From the NCBI GenBank assembly GCA_009746045.1, contig RPFO01000034.1, positions 2,986,181 through 3,011,180 of the forward strand: a stretch of DNA of 25,000 nt, in the 5' to 3' direction. The translations under genes were made by a program, and so were the position numbers. Under the pieces are notes generated by a model, which did no database searches, was not told the origin of the DNA, and was given only the letters and a program-made list of their open reading frames with translations. Below, piece by piece: positions 9,901-17,675 of this stretch. This stretch comes from Mesostigma viride. Lineage: Eukaryota; Streptophyta; Mesostigmatophyceae; Mesostigmatales; Mesostigmataceae. Every line of letters starts with the position of its first letter. Position 1 is the stretch's first letter.

Positions 9901-10868
9901 CGCAAGGGGCGGCTGCACACACATGTACACACACCATGCACGCAAGGACAAGGATGCACACACATGTACACACACCATGCACGCAAGGGGCGGCTGCACA
10001 CACACGTACATACACCGCGCACGCAAGGGGCGGCTGCACACACATGTACATACACCATGCACGGAAGGACAAGGATGCACACACATGTACACACACCATG
10101 CACGCAAGGGGCGGCTGCACACACACGTACATACACAATGCACGGTTGGGGCGACGGCACTCACATGTACATACACCATGCACGCAAGGACAAGGATGCA
10201 CACACATGTACATACACCGCGCACGCAAGGGGCGGCTGCACACACACGTACATACACCGCGCACGCAAGGGGCGAGTGCGCACACACGTACATACACCGC
10301 GCACGCAAGGGGCGAGTGCGCACACACGTACATCCACCGCGCACGCAAGGGGCGGCTGCACACACACGTACATACACCGCGCACGCAAGGGGAGAGTGCA
10401 AACACATGTACATACACCATGCACGCAAGGGGCGGCTGCACACACACGTACATACACAATGCACGGTTGGGGCGACGGCACTCACATGTACATACACCAT
10501 GCACGCAAGGACAAGGATGCACACACATGTACATACACCGCGCACGCAAGGGGCGGCTGCACACACACGTACATACACCGCGCACGCAAGGGGCGAGTGC
10601 GCACACACGTACATCCACCGCGGACGCAAGGGGCGGCTGCACACACACGTACATACACCGCGCACGCAAGGGGCGAGTGCAAACACATGTACATACACCG
10701 CGCACGCAAGGGGCGGCTGCACACACACGTACACACACCATGCACGCAAGGGCCGGCATGCACACACACGTACATACACCGCGCACGCAAGGGGCGGCTG
10801 CACACACACGTACACACACCATGCACGCAAGGGCCGGCTGCACACACATGTACATACACCTTGCACGT
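6976..10868. repeat. 40-bp minisatellite array, right block
   Basis: About 97 further units of the same roughly 40-bp repeat, beginning with the second cacac of the target-site duplication. Recognisable variants include an atgcacggttggggcgacgg unit (8496, 10138, 10459), an atgcacgcttggggcaacgg unit (near 7061 and 7934), and a unit shortened by about 17 bp (gcgactgacatacacc, near 7477 and 8795). A unit with cagaaacgtac lies at 7716 and 9033. These recur in the same order at 321 bp and about 1317 bp offsets, showing that multi-unit blocks have been copied. The long ORFs on both strands are products of the stop-free repeat. The last units (10730-10868) grade into CA-rich sequence. Confidence 0.95.
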
Positions 10869-10870
10869 AC

Positions 10871-11012
10871 AACACACAACACACACACACAACAAAAAAT
10901 TATATACACACACACACGCACACGCACACGCACACGCACACGCACACGCACAACACACACAACACACACAACACACACACGCACACGTGAACAACACACA
11001 CACACAACAATT
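10871..11012. repeat. CA/CGCA microsatellite at the array edge
   Basis: Runs of acacac, cgcaca repeats (10911-10950) and aacacacac repeats follow directly after the last minisatellite unit, ending in AT-rich unique sequence at about 11013. The composition suggests it shares an origin with the CA-rich half of the 40-bp unit. Confidence 0.9.
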
Positions 11013-11132
11013 ATAATATTAGTGTAGTATATCAAACAAAATAGTAATAAAGTATTTGCAAGCGTACTTCGTGTGAATTATGTGTACACGTCGTATGTGT
11101 AGACGAGAATAGAAGCTAAACAAAACTCTAAT

Positions 11133-11200
11133 GGAGAAAGAGGGATTCGAACCCTTGGGAAAGTTACCCCATACATAGCATTCCACTCGGACATTTCTCC
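11133..11200 (-). pseudogene. Broken organellar-type tRNA-Ser relic
   Basis: The minus strand gives a 68-nt sequence with a perfect 7-bp acceptor stem (GGAGAAA with TTTCTCC) and a canonical T arm (GGGTTCGAATCCC). It also has a class II variable arm (TGGG...CCCA) and the D-arm start TCCGAGTGG. The 5' half of the anticodon arm is missing, as TGG runs straight into AATGCTATGTA. Intact plastid trnS(GGA), as I recall it, reads GTGG, then about 18 nt, then TTGGAACTGCTATGTA, so a deletion between two TGG repeats would give this form. It cannot fold as a working tRNA. It probably entered the nucleus as organelle DNA; a mitochondrial source is also possible. Confidence 0.7.
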
Positions 11201-11400
11201 GAAAAAAAGTCACGTAAGCTAAGGGTGGAGAGTTAAGGGTGTAGGTTGTAGGATGTATGGTGTAGGGTGTAAGGTGTCTTGAGCTTTCTTTTTTGAGATC
11301 AATAGAGTCCCCTTCCATGATCATGTGCGTGAGCTGGTTATGATTTTCATCTATGGCGTGTGTGGCCACAACGTGTATTTACAACAACTTTCTAGCCATG

Positions 11401-11444
11401 GATAACTAGGTAACCATAAATTGGTTACCATGATAACTAGGTAA
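11401..11444. repeat. Direct repeats flanking a short palindrome
   Basis: The 13-mer gataactaggtaa occurs at 11401-11413 and 11432-11444. Between and partly overlapping them is an 8-bp inverted repeat, ggtaacca (11409-11416) and tggttacc (11422-11429), with a taaat loop. I cannot assign a function. Confidence 0.75.
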
Positions 11445-11507
11445 AAACGTGTTGGTTTCAGAATACATGTGATCGCTGCATTGTCATCTACAATGTACAA
11501 ATCAATT

Positions 11508-11537
11508 ACGGATTTCGGGGCTACGGATTTCGGGGCT
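11508..11537. repeat. 15-bp perfect tandem repeat
   Basis: acggatttcggggct occurs twice head to tail (11508-11522, 11523-11537). No coding context is seen. Confidence 0.85.
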
Positions 11538-11620
11538 AAGTTTTTGTGGGTAGAGATTGGCAAGGGTGTTTTTATCTTGCCACTTGGTCACTTGGTGTGC
11601 ATTACGTCTGTTCTTGCGTT

Positions 11621-11926
11621 GGAGTCAAAAAACTGTCCGTGTGTGGTGGTGGACTTTTCCTCACGGGCAGTCGCCATATGTCATACAAGCACTTGTTCGG
11701 CGTACCACTAGCTCATGTATGTCACCATTGTAATTTTGCGTTGTAACAGCATTTCTCGGAGCCAACGGCCGTTGGACTCAAAAAACTGACCGTGTGTGGT
11801 GGTGGACTTTTCCTCACGGGCAGTCGCCATATGTCATACAAGCACTTGTTCGGCGTACCACTAGCTCGTGGATGTCACCATTGTAATTTTGAGTTGTAAC
11901 AGCATTTCTCGGAGCCAACGGCCGTT
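11621..11926. repeat. 153-bp tandem duplication
   Basis: Copies at 11621-11773 and 11774-11926 differ at about five positions. Each ends in the palindrome ccaacggccgttgg, which overlaps the copy junction. The sequence after the second copy (to about 11990) is related to 12168-12250, so a more diverged third unit probably existed. No convincing coding frame is shared by the copies. Confidence 0.92.
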
Positions 11927-12282
11927 GGACTCCGAAAAACTGATAGCCTTGTCTGAAGGTGTGTGCGTGAGATGGCACATGTGCATCGTCGGGGGGAGTT
12001 TTCTCAAGAGCCACATGTGGTAGTGTAAGGTGGGCATGCTTAGTGCGTACGGGTGGGAGGGACAAGAGGTGCAGAAGTTGACGGCTTTTGACCTTGGGAA
12101 ATGACAAGGCACACATAAGACAACAAAGTGATAATTTTAATGTCTTTACGGGTGTACTGTCAATTTCTCCGAGCCAACGGCCGTTGGACTCTCGAAACTC
12201 TCATAACCCTGTCTACAATGTGTGTGCGTGCGATGGCACTTGTGCCATGTGCCGGGGGGGGGTGAGAAATCTGTCGTTCATT

Positions 12283-12375
12283 AATTTGTGCCTCGTCGGG
12301 GTGGGCATGCATGAATTTGTGCCTCGTCGGGGTGGACATGCATGAATTTGTGCCTCGTCGGGGTGGACATGCATG
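12283..12375. repeat. 31-bp tandem repeat, three copies
   Basis: aatttgtgcctcgtcggggt recurs at 12283, 12314 and 12345 with a 31-bp period, and each copy ends in g(g/a)catgcatg. The first copy has ggg where the others have gga. Confidence 0.93.
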
Positions 12376-12778
12376 AAAGCATTTTCATTGGTACTCGGGG
12401 TTCAATATTTTTGTCTTGCTGTTGAAACGTCGACGTGCTCTTCTCCTGCTCTTTTTTTTTCCTACTCAACGGCCGTTGGTGCTTTCAAACTTGCCCAGCG
12501 TTATGACTAGGATGCCCTTCTTTACTGCTAGCCACCGCCCCTTGTGTACAATGCTAGAATTAGGCCGGGGTAATGGTACACGTCCACCGCGGCCCCAGTG
12601 CAAGGTTCTATTGGTTCGTAAAAAATTCGGCACTTAGAGGGTTCGAACACCTGACCCCACTTTCGTTATTTCAACATGCCCTGAACGAAAAAGCTGCGTA
12701 AAGGATACGTTAACCGTCCCCTGTTATTCTTGATTATATTATTGCGATATCATGGACGTACACACGCGGTTGGTGGTC

Positions 12779-12896
12779 CGTACTTGCCAACTGCACTTGC
12801 AAACTGACTGACTGACTGCCTCCGTTACGCACTTGCGTGTGTTTCCGTACTTGCCAACTGAACTTGCTAACTGACTGAATGACTGCCTCCGTTACG
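12779..12896. repeat. 67-bp imperfect direct duplication
   Basis: gtacttgccaactg, followed by acttgc and actgactg elements and ending gactgcctccgttacg, occurs at about 12779-12829 and again 67 bp downstream at 12846-12896. Each copy has internal actg repeats. Confidence 0.85.
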
Positions 12897-14022
12897 ACTA
12901 ACAAGTGAACGACGAGTGAGCTACTAAAGTTTTGTTCAGTTCATTGTGTCTATATGTACATAGCCGTTTATTCAAAACCGTTGCGTGGATACCTTGATTC
13001 TGGGTTCGCTGATACTTGTTTCCCATTTTAAATCTCCCGTCCATAATTGGATACATGTAATGTAGGAGGATACCCACTTGCCCGAAATCCGCGTAACGGG
13101 TGATTACTACTGCTGTAAGCGGAACCACAGACAAATCTGTCTAACGGGCTAACATTACCTATTAGGTATTGTCCTTCATGTACTGGTTTTTGCACGCAGG
13201 ACGCCATTCGCAACACCGCCTGACGGAGTCGGATGGACCGGACGTGCGTGAGGCTGCTGTTCACAGTCGTGAAGTTGGCAGACATTAATATCAACACGGT
13301 CACGAGAATTCGTCCAGAGAATAATTGATGCTTGTGACGTGCTCGACGGCTGCGATGACCGAGATGATGCGTGTAGTGCACAGCGTCCGAGACGTCGCGA
13401 CACCCGTGGCTGTCCTGTTGATGCGAACGCACGGTGACGAGACGGAGCCCATTATATAGGTGGATTACAAGTTAGAACGGCCCTCGCGGTTGCACTGTTT
13501 AATCGCGAACGTGGATTTTGCGGAGCCGACGGCCGTTGGGGATTGGAAATCTGATGATATCGGGGCTGCGCACGACATCGAGGAACTGGGGATCGACGTA
13601 GGTCTACAGGCTCACTTGTCCGTCAACATGTATGGCCTCGCTTGACTGTCATCATCTTGACATGTACATAACTAGTTCATATACCATGCATTTGACACTG
13701 CCTGCACGTGGATTTTCCAGACATACATTGAGGGTAATTATAACTCGAAAGCACTACGTACGATTGAGACGTCCGGTCGTAGAGCAGATGCACTGGAGCT
13801 TTCTGATCTTCCAATTGATGGGTCTGTAATTATGTAAGATATTCAGATATCGCGATGACTCGAGCATCGATGCATGGAATGTAATAATGTATTTCATTCA
13901 ATTATACATCCAATTTAACTCCGCAATTGAGGGGCACACATGTCCATCAGCCCGAGACAACATTTCCCAAGTAATTTTCGATTAGTGATTTAGTGTGGGC
14001 CTTCCCATCCATCAAGAAATAT
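12897..14022. other. No gene recognised
   Basis: Mixed-composition DNA. The longest open frames (about 134 codons on the minus strand at 13028-13432) show no motif I recognise and no matching codon bias. The one item of note is the single-mismatch palindrome at 13526-13539. Confidence 0.5.
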
Positions 14023-14385
14023 GTGCTACATGATCTCCCAACGGAGGCATGTTATATTTTAATATATAATTTTAATCTCCCAACGGAGTCATGTTCTAAT
14101 TTAATTTGATTTGATTTAATGGCTTCTCTGCATAGGAGCTCTCTGCATAGGCAAAGCTTGGCTAAATTCTTCATGCATCATCCATGCATTGGGAGTCCCA
14201 TAACATAGGCACACATGCCCGTAAGCTTGGGCCACGTAAGCTTGGGCACCATAGATATAATAGAGTATAGAGCTGGCTTGTTAATTGTTGTGGATAGATT
14301 AGACCGGTGAGGATTGCATGTACCCATCCATCCATACATCAGGGTTAATGCTCCGTGACTCCCCAACGGGAGCACGAGTTTAATT
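14023..14385. repeat. CAAC-loop hairpin element, copy 1
   Basis: This segment starts gtgctacatgatctcccaac and ends ctccccaacgggagcacg(a)gtttaattaatt. It contains hairpins CTCC-CAAC-GGAG at 14035-14046 and 14077-14088, and CTCCC-CAAC-GGGAG at 14359-14372. The same start and end sequences bracket a second segment at about 15293-15610, although the interiors differ. It could be a non-autonomous mobile element; neither boundaries nor target duplications are certain. Confidence 0.55.
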
Positions 14386-14449
14386 AATTGGGCCGCATGC
14401 TAGGCTAAGCCTCGGACTAATCTACACTACTGCTATATATTCCCCAATC

Positions 14450-15037
14450 ATGCCAAATCAGAATATATTCCCTTCTCCTACGCGGACCTGCTGCGATCAG
14501 CGACCGCCTCCACCACCGGCTGACGCCATCGCCACGAAGCTCCAGGAGCTGGAGGACCACCGCCAGGCCCAGCAACGGGAGGTCACCGACCGCTCTCGCC
14601 GCGAGTGCCGAGTGGTGCTACGTCGCTTGGAACCCCCAGAAGCCAGGTGAGACGTCAACCTCTCTTGCTGACGAGCTCAAGAACCAGCTTCTTACCCCGT
14701 CATGGGCCTGGTAGGTGATGTAGAACTGCGAGGGTGCCACCGCCTTCCCCACTCACGGGACAAGGCGGCTCAGTCCCCCACCAGTCCTGCTCACCTTCCC
14801 CTCCCCTGAGGATAAGCAGCGGTTCCTCTCTCGTCGCAAGAGGTTGCACAATGCACGACCTCACCTGGACGCTGGACGACGACCTGACCCCCGCTCAGCA
14901 GCACTGAGCAGCGACGCGACCTGTCAGTGTGGCCGGAATACCTCCGCCATAAGCAGGACCCCCAGAAGCCCAAGGTGTACTGGAGGGGCGGGGACCTGAT
15001 GATCAACCACAAGATGTGGACGCCCCCAGCGGGCTAG
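14450..15037 (+). pseudogene. Decayed LINE ORF1-like / retroelement fragment
   Basis: A GC-rich, coding-like stretch readable only by switching frames at least three times. It begins MPNQNIFPSPTR at 14450, then has an alpha-helical segment (KLQELEDHRQAQQREV), LADELKNQLL near 14670-14700, FPSPEDKQRFLSRRKRL near 14800-14850, LDDDLTPAQQ near 14875, and KVYWRGGDLMIN before a TAG at 15035. The trio of a late LTF-like strand, DDLTPxQ and YWRGxxLM resembles the C-terminal RNA-binding part of ORF1-like proteins from LINE-type elements, which bind the element RNA. Frameshifts and stops mark it as dead. The family assignment is from motif memory only. Confidence 0.6.
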
Positions 15038-15292
15038 AATAGCAATAGCCCTAGCTTGTATCCATTGGTAGTCACTGCCGCTCTGGCAGCCATGCTTAGA
15101 ATGTTTGCCTCGCTGTGCCAACATACCTAGTCACGTGCACCGCTAATGCACGGTACACAACCAGCCATAGCATTAGCTTAGTCCTAGTACAGCCATGCTA
15201 CGTCCTGGATTTTTCTAGACTAGGTAGATTAGCGTTAGGATAGTTAGATTACGCAGCTCTCTCCTTTCCACCACCCATCAAGGAATATGCAT

Positions 15293-15610
15293 GTGCTACA
15301 TGATCTCCCAACGGAGGCATGTTATAATTGAATTTAATTTTTAACCTTGTTTACGTCCTGGCTCAGTATGATCAGTTTACTTGCCCACACTCCATGATGT
15401 TATGCCATGCTCACATGGGTCTTATTGCACCCACAGATTGCCGGATCATTAGCGTGTCCGTTTAGCTAGCGTGTCCGAGTGCCGCTGTGGCATGCCTTGG
15501 CATGCAGGAGACTGGGGGTCTCTGCCCTTTCTCCTGTTGTGCACACACAGGGATTAAAAACACTTCGGTGCTCCGTGACTCCCCAACGGGAGCACGTGTT
15601 TAATTAATTA
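15293..15610. repeat. CAAC-loop hairpin element, copy 2
   Basis: Starts gtgctacatgatctcccaac (hairpin 15305-15316) and ends with ctccccaacgggagcacg (hairpin 15579-15592), like the segment at 14023-14385. Upstream flanks are also related (ccatcaagaaatat versus ccatcaaggaatat). Its end runs into the TTAA microsatellite. Confidence 0.55.
15383..15449. repeat. Short duplicate of the LINE RT tail
   Basis: gcccacactccatgatgtta through cacccacagattgccggatc is related to 16602-16677 (gcccacgctccttgttatga ... cagagcttgccggatcgtct). The second copy belongs to the reverse transcriptase remnant, so this is probably a small piece of the same repeat family. Confidence 0.65.
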
Positions 15611-15655
15611 ATTAATTAATTAATTAATTAATTAATTAATTAATTAATTATATAT
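15599..15655. repeat. (TTAA)n microsatellite
   Basis: About thirteen uninterrupted TTAA units followed by tatata, directly after the CAAC-loop hairpin at 15579-15592. Shorter TTAATTAATT tracts follow the hairpin at 14359 and the inverted-repeat arms near 16245-16265. Confidence 0.97.
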
Positions 15656-15962
15656 AACGGCAGGCTCGAGCTACCATGGTCCGGATTCTCCCGATTTCTG
15701 GCCTGCGCTGGTTGTCTCCTTGATATATATTCCCTAGACTGGGGTTGCTGGGGTGGCAGGGGGCGCCTGCCAGGGCTTGGCGGATAACCCAGGCTATGGC
15801 TGATATCTTAATGGGACCCCCATGGATGTTGCATTAAGAATTTAGCCATGCTATGCCATGCAGAGAGATGCTCTCTGTCGAGAAGCCATGTCCTAGCTCT
15901 TGTATAGCCATGATAATCTTCCTCCCTCACAGGCATGCTCCCCCCTTACCCGGGCATAGCGT

Positions 15963-16420
15963 GATAGACCATGAGGGTGCAGGTGCCTTGGTGCACCTAG
16001 AGCAGGGGTAGCTTACATTCCCACCCTTGCATGAAGTAGCCTAGAATGTATTAAAAGCCATATGCCCCTTCTCAGGGCTATGTGCTACATCTACTCCCAA
16101 CGGAGTGATGTTGATAATTAATGGCTGATATCTTGCTCCACCGCACGCAGGCTGACTTTGCGGCGCAGCACGGTTATTAGGCTGTTTTACTTCATTCCGC
16201 GGTGTGGATTGAGTGCCCCCATGCCGGCTGTCGCCCTCCCTCCTTAATTAATTATTTAATTAATTATCAACATCACTCCGTTGGGAGTCAATGTAGCACA
16301 TAGCCCTGAGAAGGGGCATATGGCTTTTAATTAATACATCCTAGGCTCACTTCATGCAAGGGTGGGAATGTAAGCCACCCGTGCTCTAGGTGCACCAGGG
16401 CACCCGCACCACCATGCTGT
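15963..16420. repeat. Large inverted repeat with 160-bp arms
   Basis: The arm at about 15963-16122 is the reverse complement of about 16259-16420, at roughly 90% identity by eye. Both arms contain a block ending ggtgcacctagag, a cattcccacccttgcatgaa block and an agccatatgccccttctcag block. Each arm also carries one CAAC-loop hairpin (16094-16105 and, inverted, 16276-16287). The 136-bp loop has no recognisable gene. The transcript or single strand would form a long foldback, as in foldback transposons or MITEs. Confidence 0.85.
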
Positions 16421-16619
16421 CTCAGGTTCGACCCGCCTAAGGGGGGGATCCTGGCACGGTGGTTAGCGTTGGCTTTGTTTATTTTTAATTGGGTGCTTTC
16501 ACTCTGATGGAAGTTATTATAATTTGTAATATATAATTTATGACGATGTTTGTAACTTTTGTGTATAGTTATTTTTCTAATGAGATTTGCATAGTACTCC
16601 GTGCCCACGCTCCTTGTTA

Positions 16620-17370
16620 TGATATGCTCGCATGGGTCATATTGCACCCACAGAGCTTGCCGGATCGTCTAGCAGCATATCCCACCAGGAAAATTGACCG
16701 TGCGCAGCATGTTGATGACCGCGCCATCCAGCTTTTGGGCAAGGTCGGATGTGAGGGTCCACGTCTCGGCCCCATACGTAAGAACAGGGAGGACCAGGAC
16801 CTTAATCAGGTCCTGTTTCCCTAGCTTGCCAAAGGGTCAGTGCGCAGACGCTTCCGGATAAGCCGCATGAGAAGCTTGAGGGCTGCACTTTGGATGCAGA
16901 CCCTCCTAAAAAGTTGCCCGGGTCAGCAGGCCACACTTGGTTTTTATACAACAAGGTTAATTCTGACGGCTGTGTTGCCAGATTGCAGGGGGCGGTTGCG
17001 CCGATGTCCAGCAGAAGGCGGTAGCAGATCGGTCGGGGAAGAGTAGCATTATACCCGGCCCCGGCCCGGTGTCCTCGAACGCTGAGCAAGTTTCATGACC
17101 GTGGCCGGAATCTCGTCAGAGCCCGGGGCCGGCGCGTCACAGCGAAGTTGTTGGACCGCGTCGGTAACCTCCTGGGAGGTGAAAGGAGGCAGGTCCGCCA
17201 GGGCGGCAAGCGGGCCGGTCAGCGGGGGGACCAAGTTGTGCGCGGCTGAAGAGGGCGGGGCCGGGGGCTCGATCGGCTGGGCCGCCGGCATGGGCGGCCA
17301 GGCTGGCGGCGGCGGTGGGTGGCAGGGGCGGGGGTGGCGCTGCCGATTTCAGAACGTCCCACATGCGCAT
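16620..17370 (-). pseudogene. Decayed LINE-type reverse transcriptase fragment
   Basis: Several minus-strand frames must be joined. Near 17370 is MRMWDVLKS, then near 17190-17100 EVTDAVQQL and APAPGSDEIP, which match the start of non-LTR reverse transcriptases (a helix followed by a G-x-D-x-I-P motif). Downstream, near 16640-16810, are LIKVLVLPVLTYGAETW and INMLRTVNF, typical of the thumb region just after the polymerase core. The catalytic palm with its FADD box is absent, so most of the gene is deleted. Stops and frameshifts separate the pieces. It lies on the opposite strand to the ORF1-like remnant at 14450-15037, so the two are probably separate insertions. Confidence 0.7.
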
Positions 17371-17675
17371 GGCCAGCTAGGGCTTGTCCATATTGAGACA
17401 AACGGCGACATGGCCGGTTGAGCGAGCTTGGTGCTGGCTAACCTATCTATATGGTGCCAATTCCTGGTCTGCATGTGAGGGGGTTGTGGGTGAACCCTGG
17501 GTATGCCCCTAAAAACCCTCAGGCTCCGGGACTGAAGCCTTTATATTCTCCTGGGCTATCGGGGGTTCGCATGCAACCTACCCCCACACCCGTCATCATG
17601 GCCAAGCGTACAGTGGTCTTGGATAATCCGGATGACGCGGAGTTGCTATCTGCGACTCCAGACCTGGGTGAGTGA

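Larger units (their letters stand above)
11762..13539. repeat. Five dispersed copies of palindrome CCAACGGCCGTTGG
   Basis: Perfect 14-bp copies lie at 11762-11775, 11915-11928 and 12174-12187. The copy at 12466-12479 has a perfect 12-bp core, and 13526-13539 has one change. The first three share the flanks gag...actc, giving a 21-bp near-palindrome. On the minus strand these read TCCAACGGCC, which fits the plant MSA (MYB3R-binding) consensus YCYAACGGYY. A regulatory role is inference; they may equally be the ends or core of a decayed repeat family. Confidence 0.7.

Noticed and set aside
7520-10990. 1156-codon plus-strand open frame and other long array ORFs as real proteins
   Set aside because: The frames are a by-product of a stop-poor 40-bp repeat, exist on both strands in several phases, and show neither domain motifs nor a preferred frame.
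12630-12720. A second tRNA suggested by gggttcgaac near 12639
   Set aside because: The putative T stem does not pair and no acceptor or anticodon arm can be found on either strand.
13028-13432. 134-codon minus-strand ORF
   Set aside because: No motif, no recognisable family and no supporting context; its length is not exceptional for this base composition.
14035-15592. CAAC hairpins as integron attC-like sites
   Set aside because: The RYYYAAC/GTTRRRY pairing is not satisfied and the context is a eukaryotic genome without an integrase gene.
17451-17675. 74-codon plus-strand ORF (ending DDAELLSATPDLGE) versus the 90-codon minus-strand ORF 17519-17791
   Set aside because: Both look mildly coding but neither has a known motif, and the evidence does not favour either strand. 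They may be remnants of a repeat.
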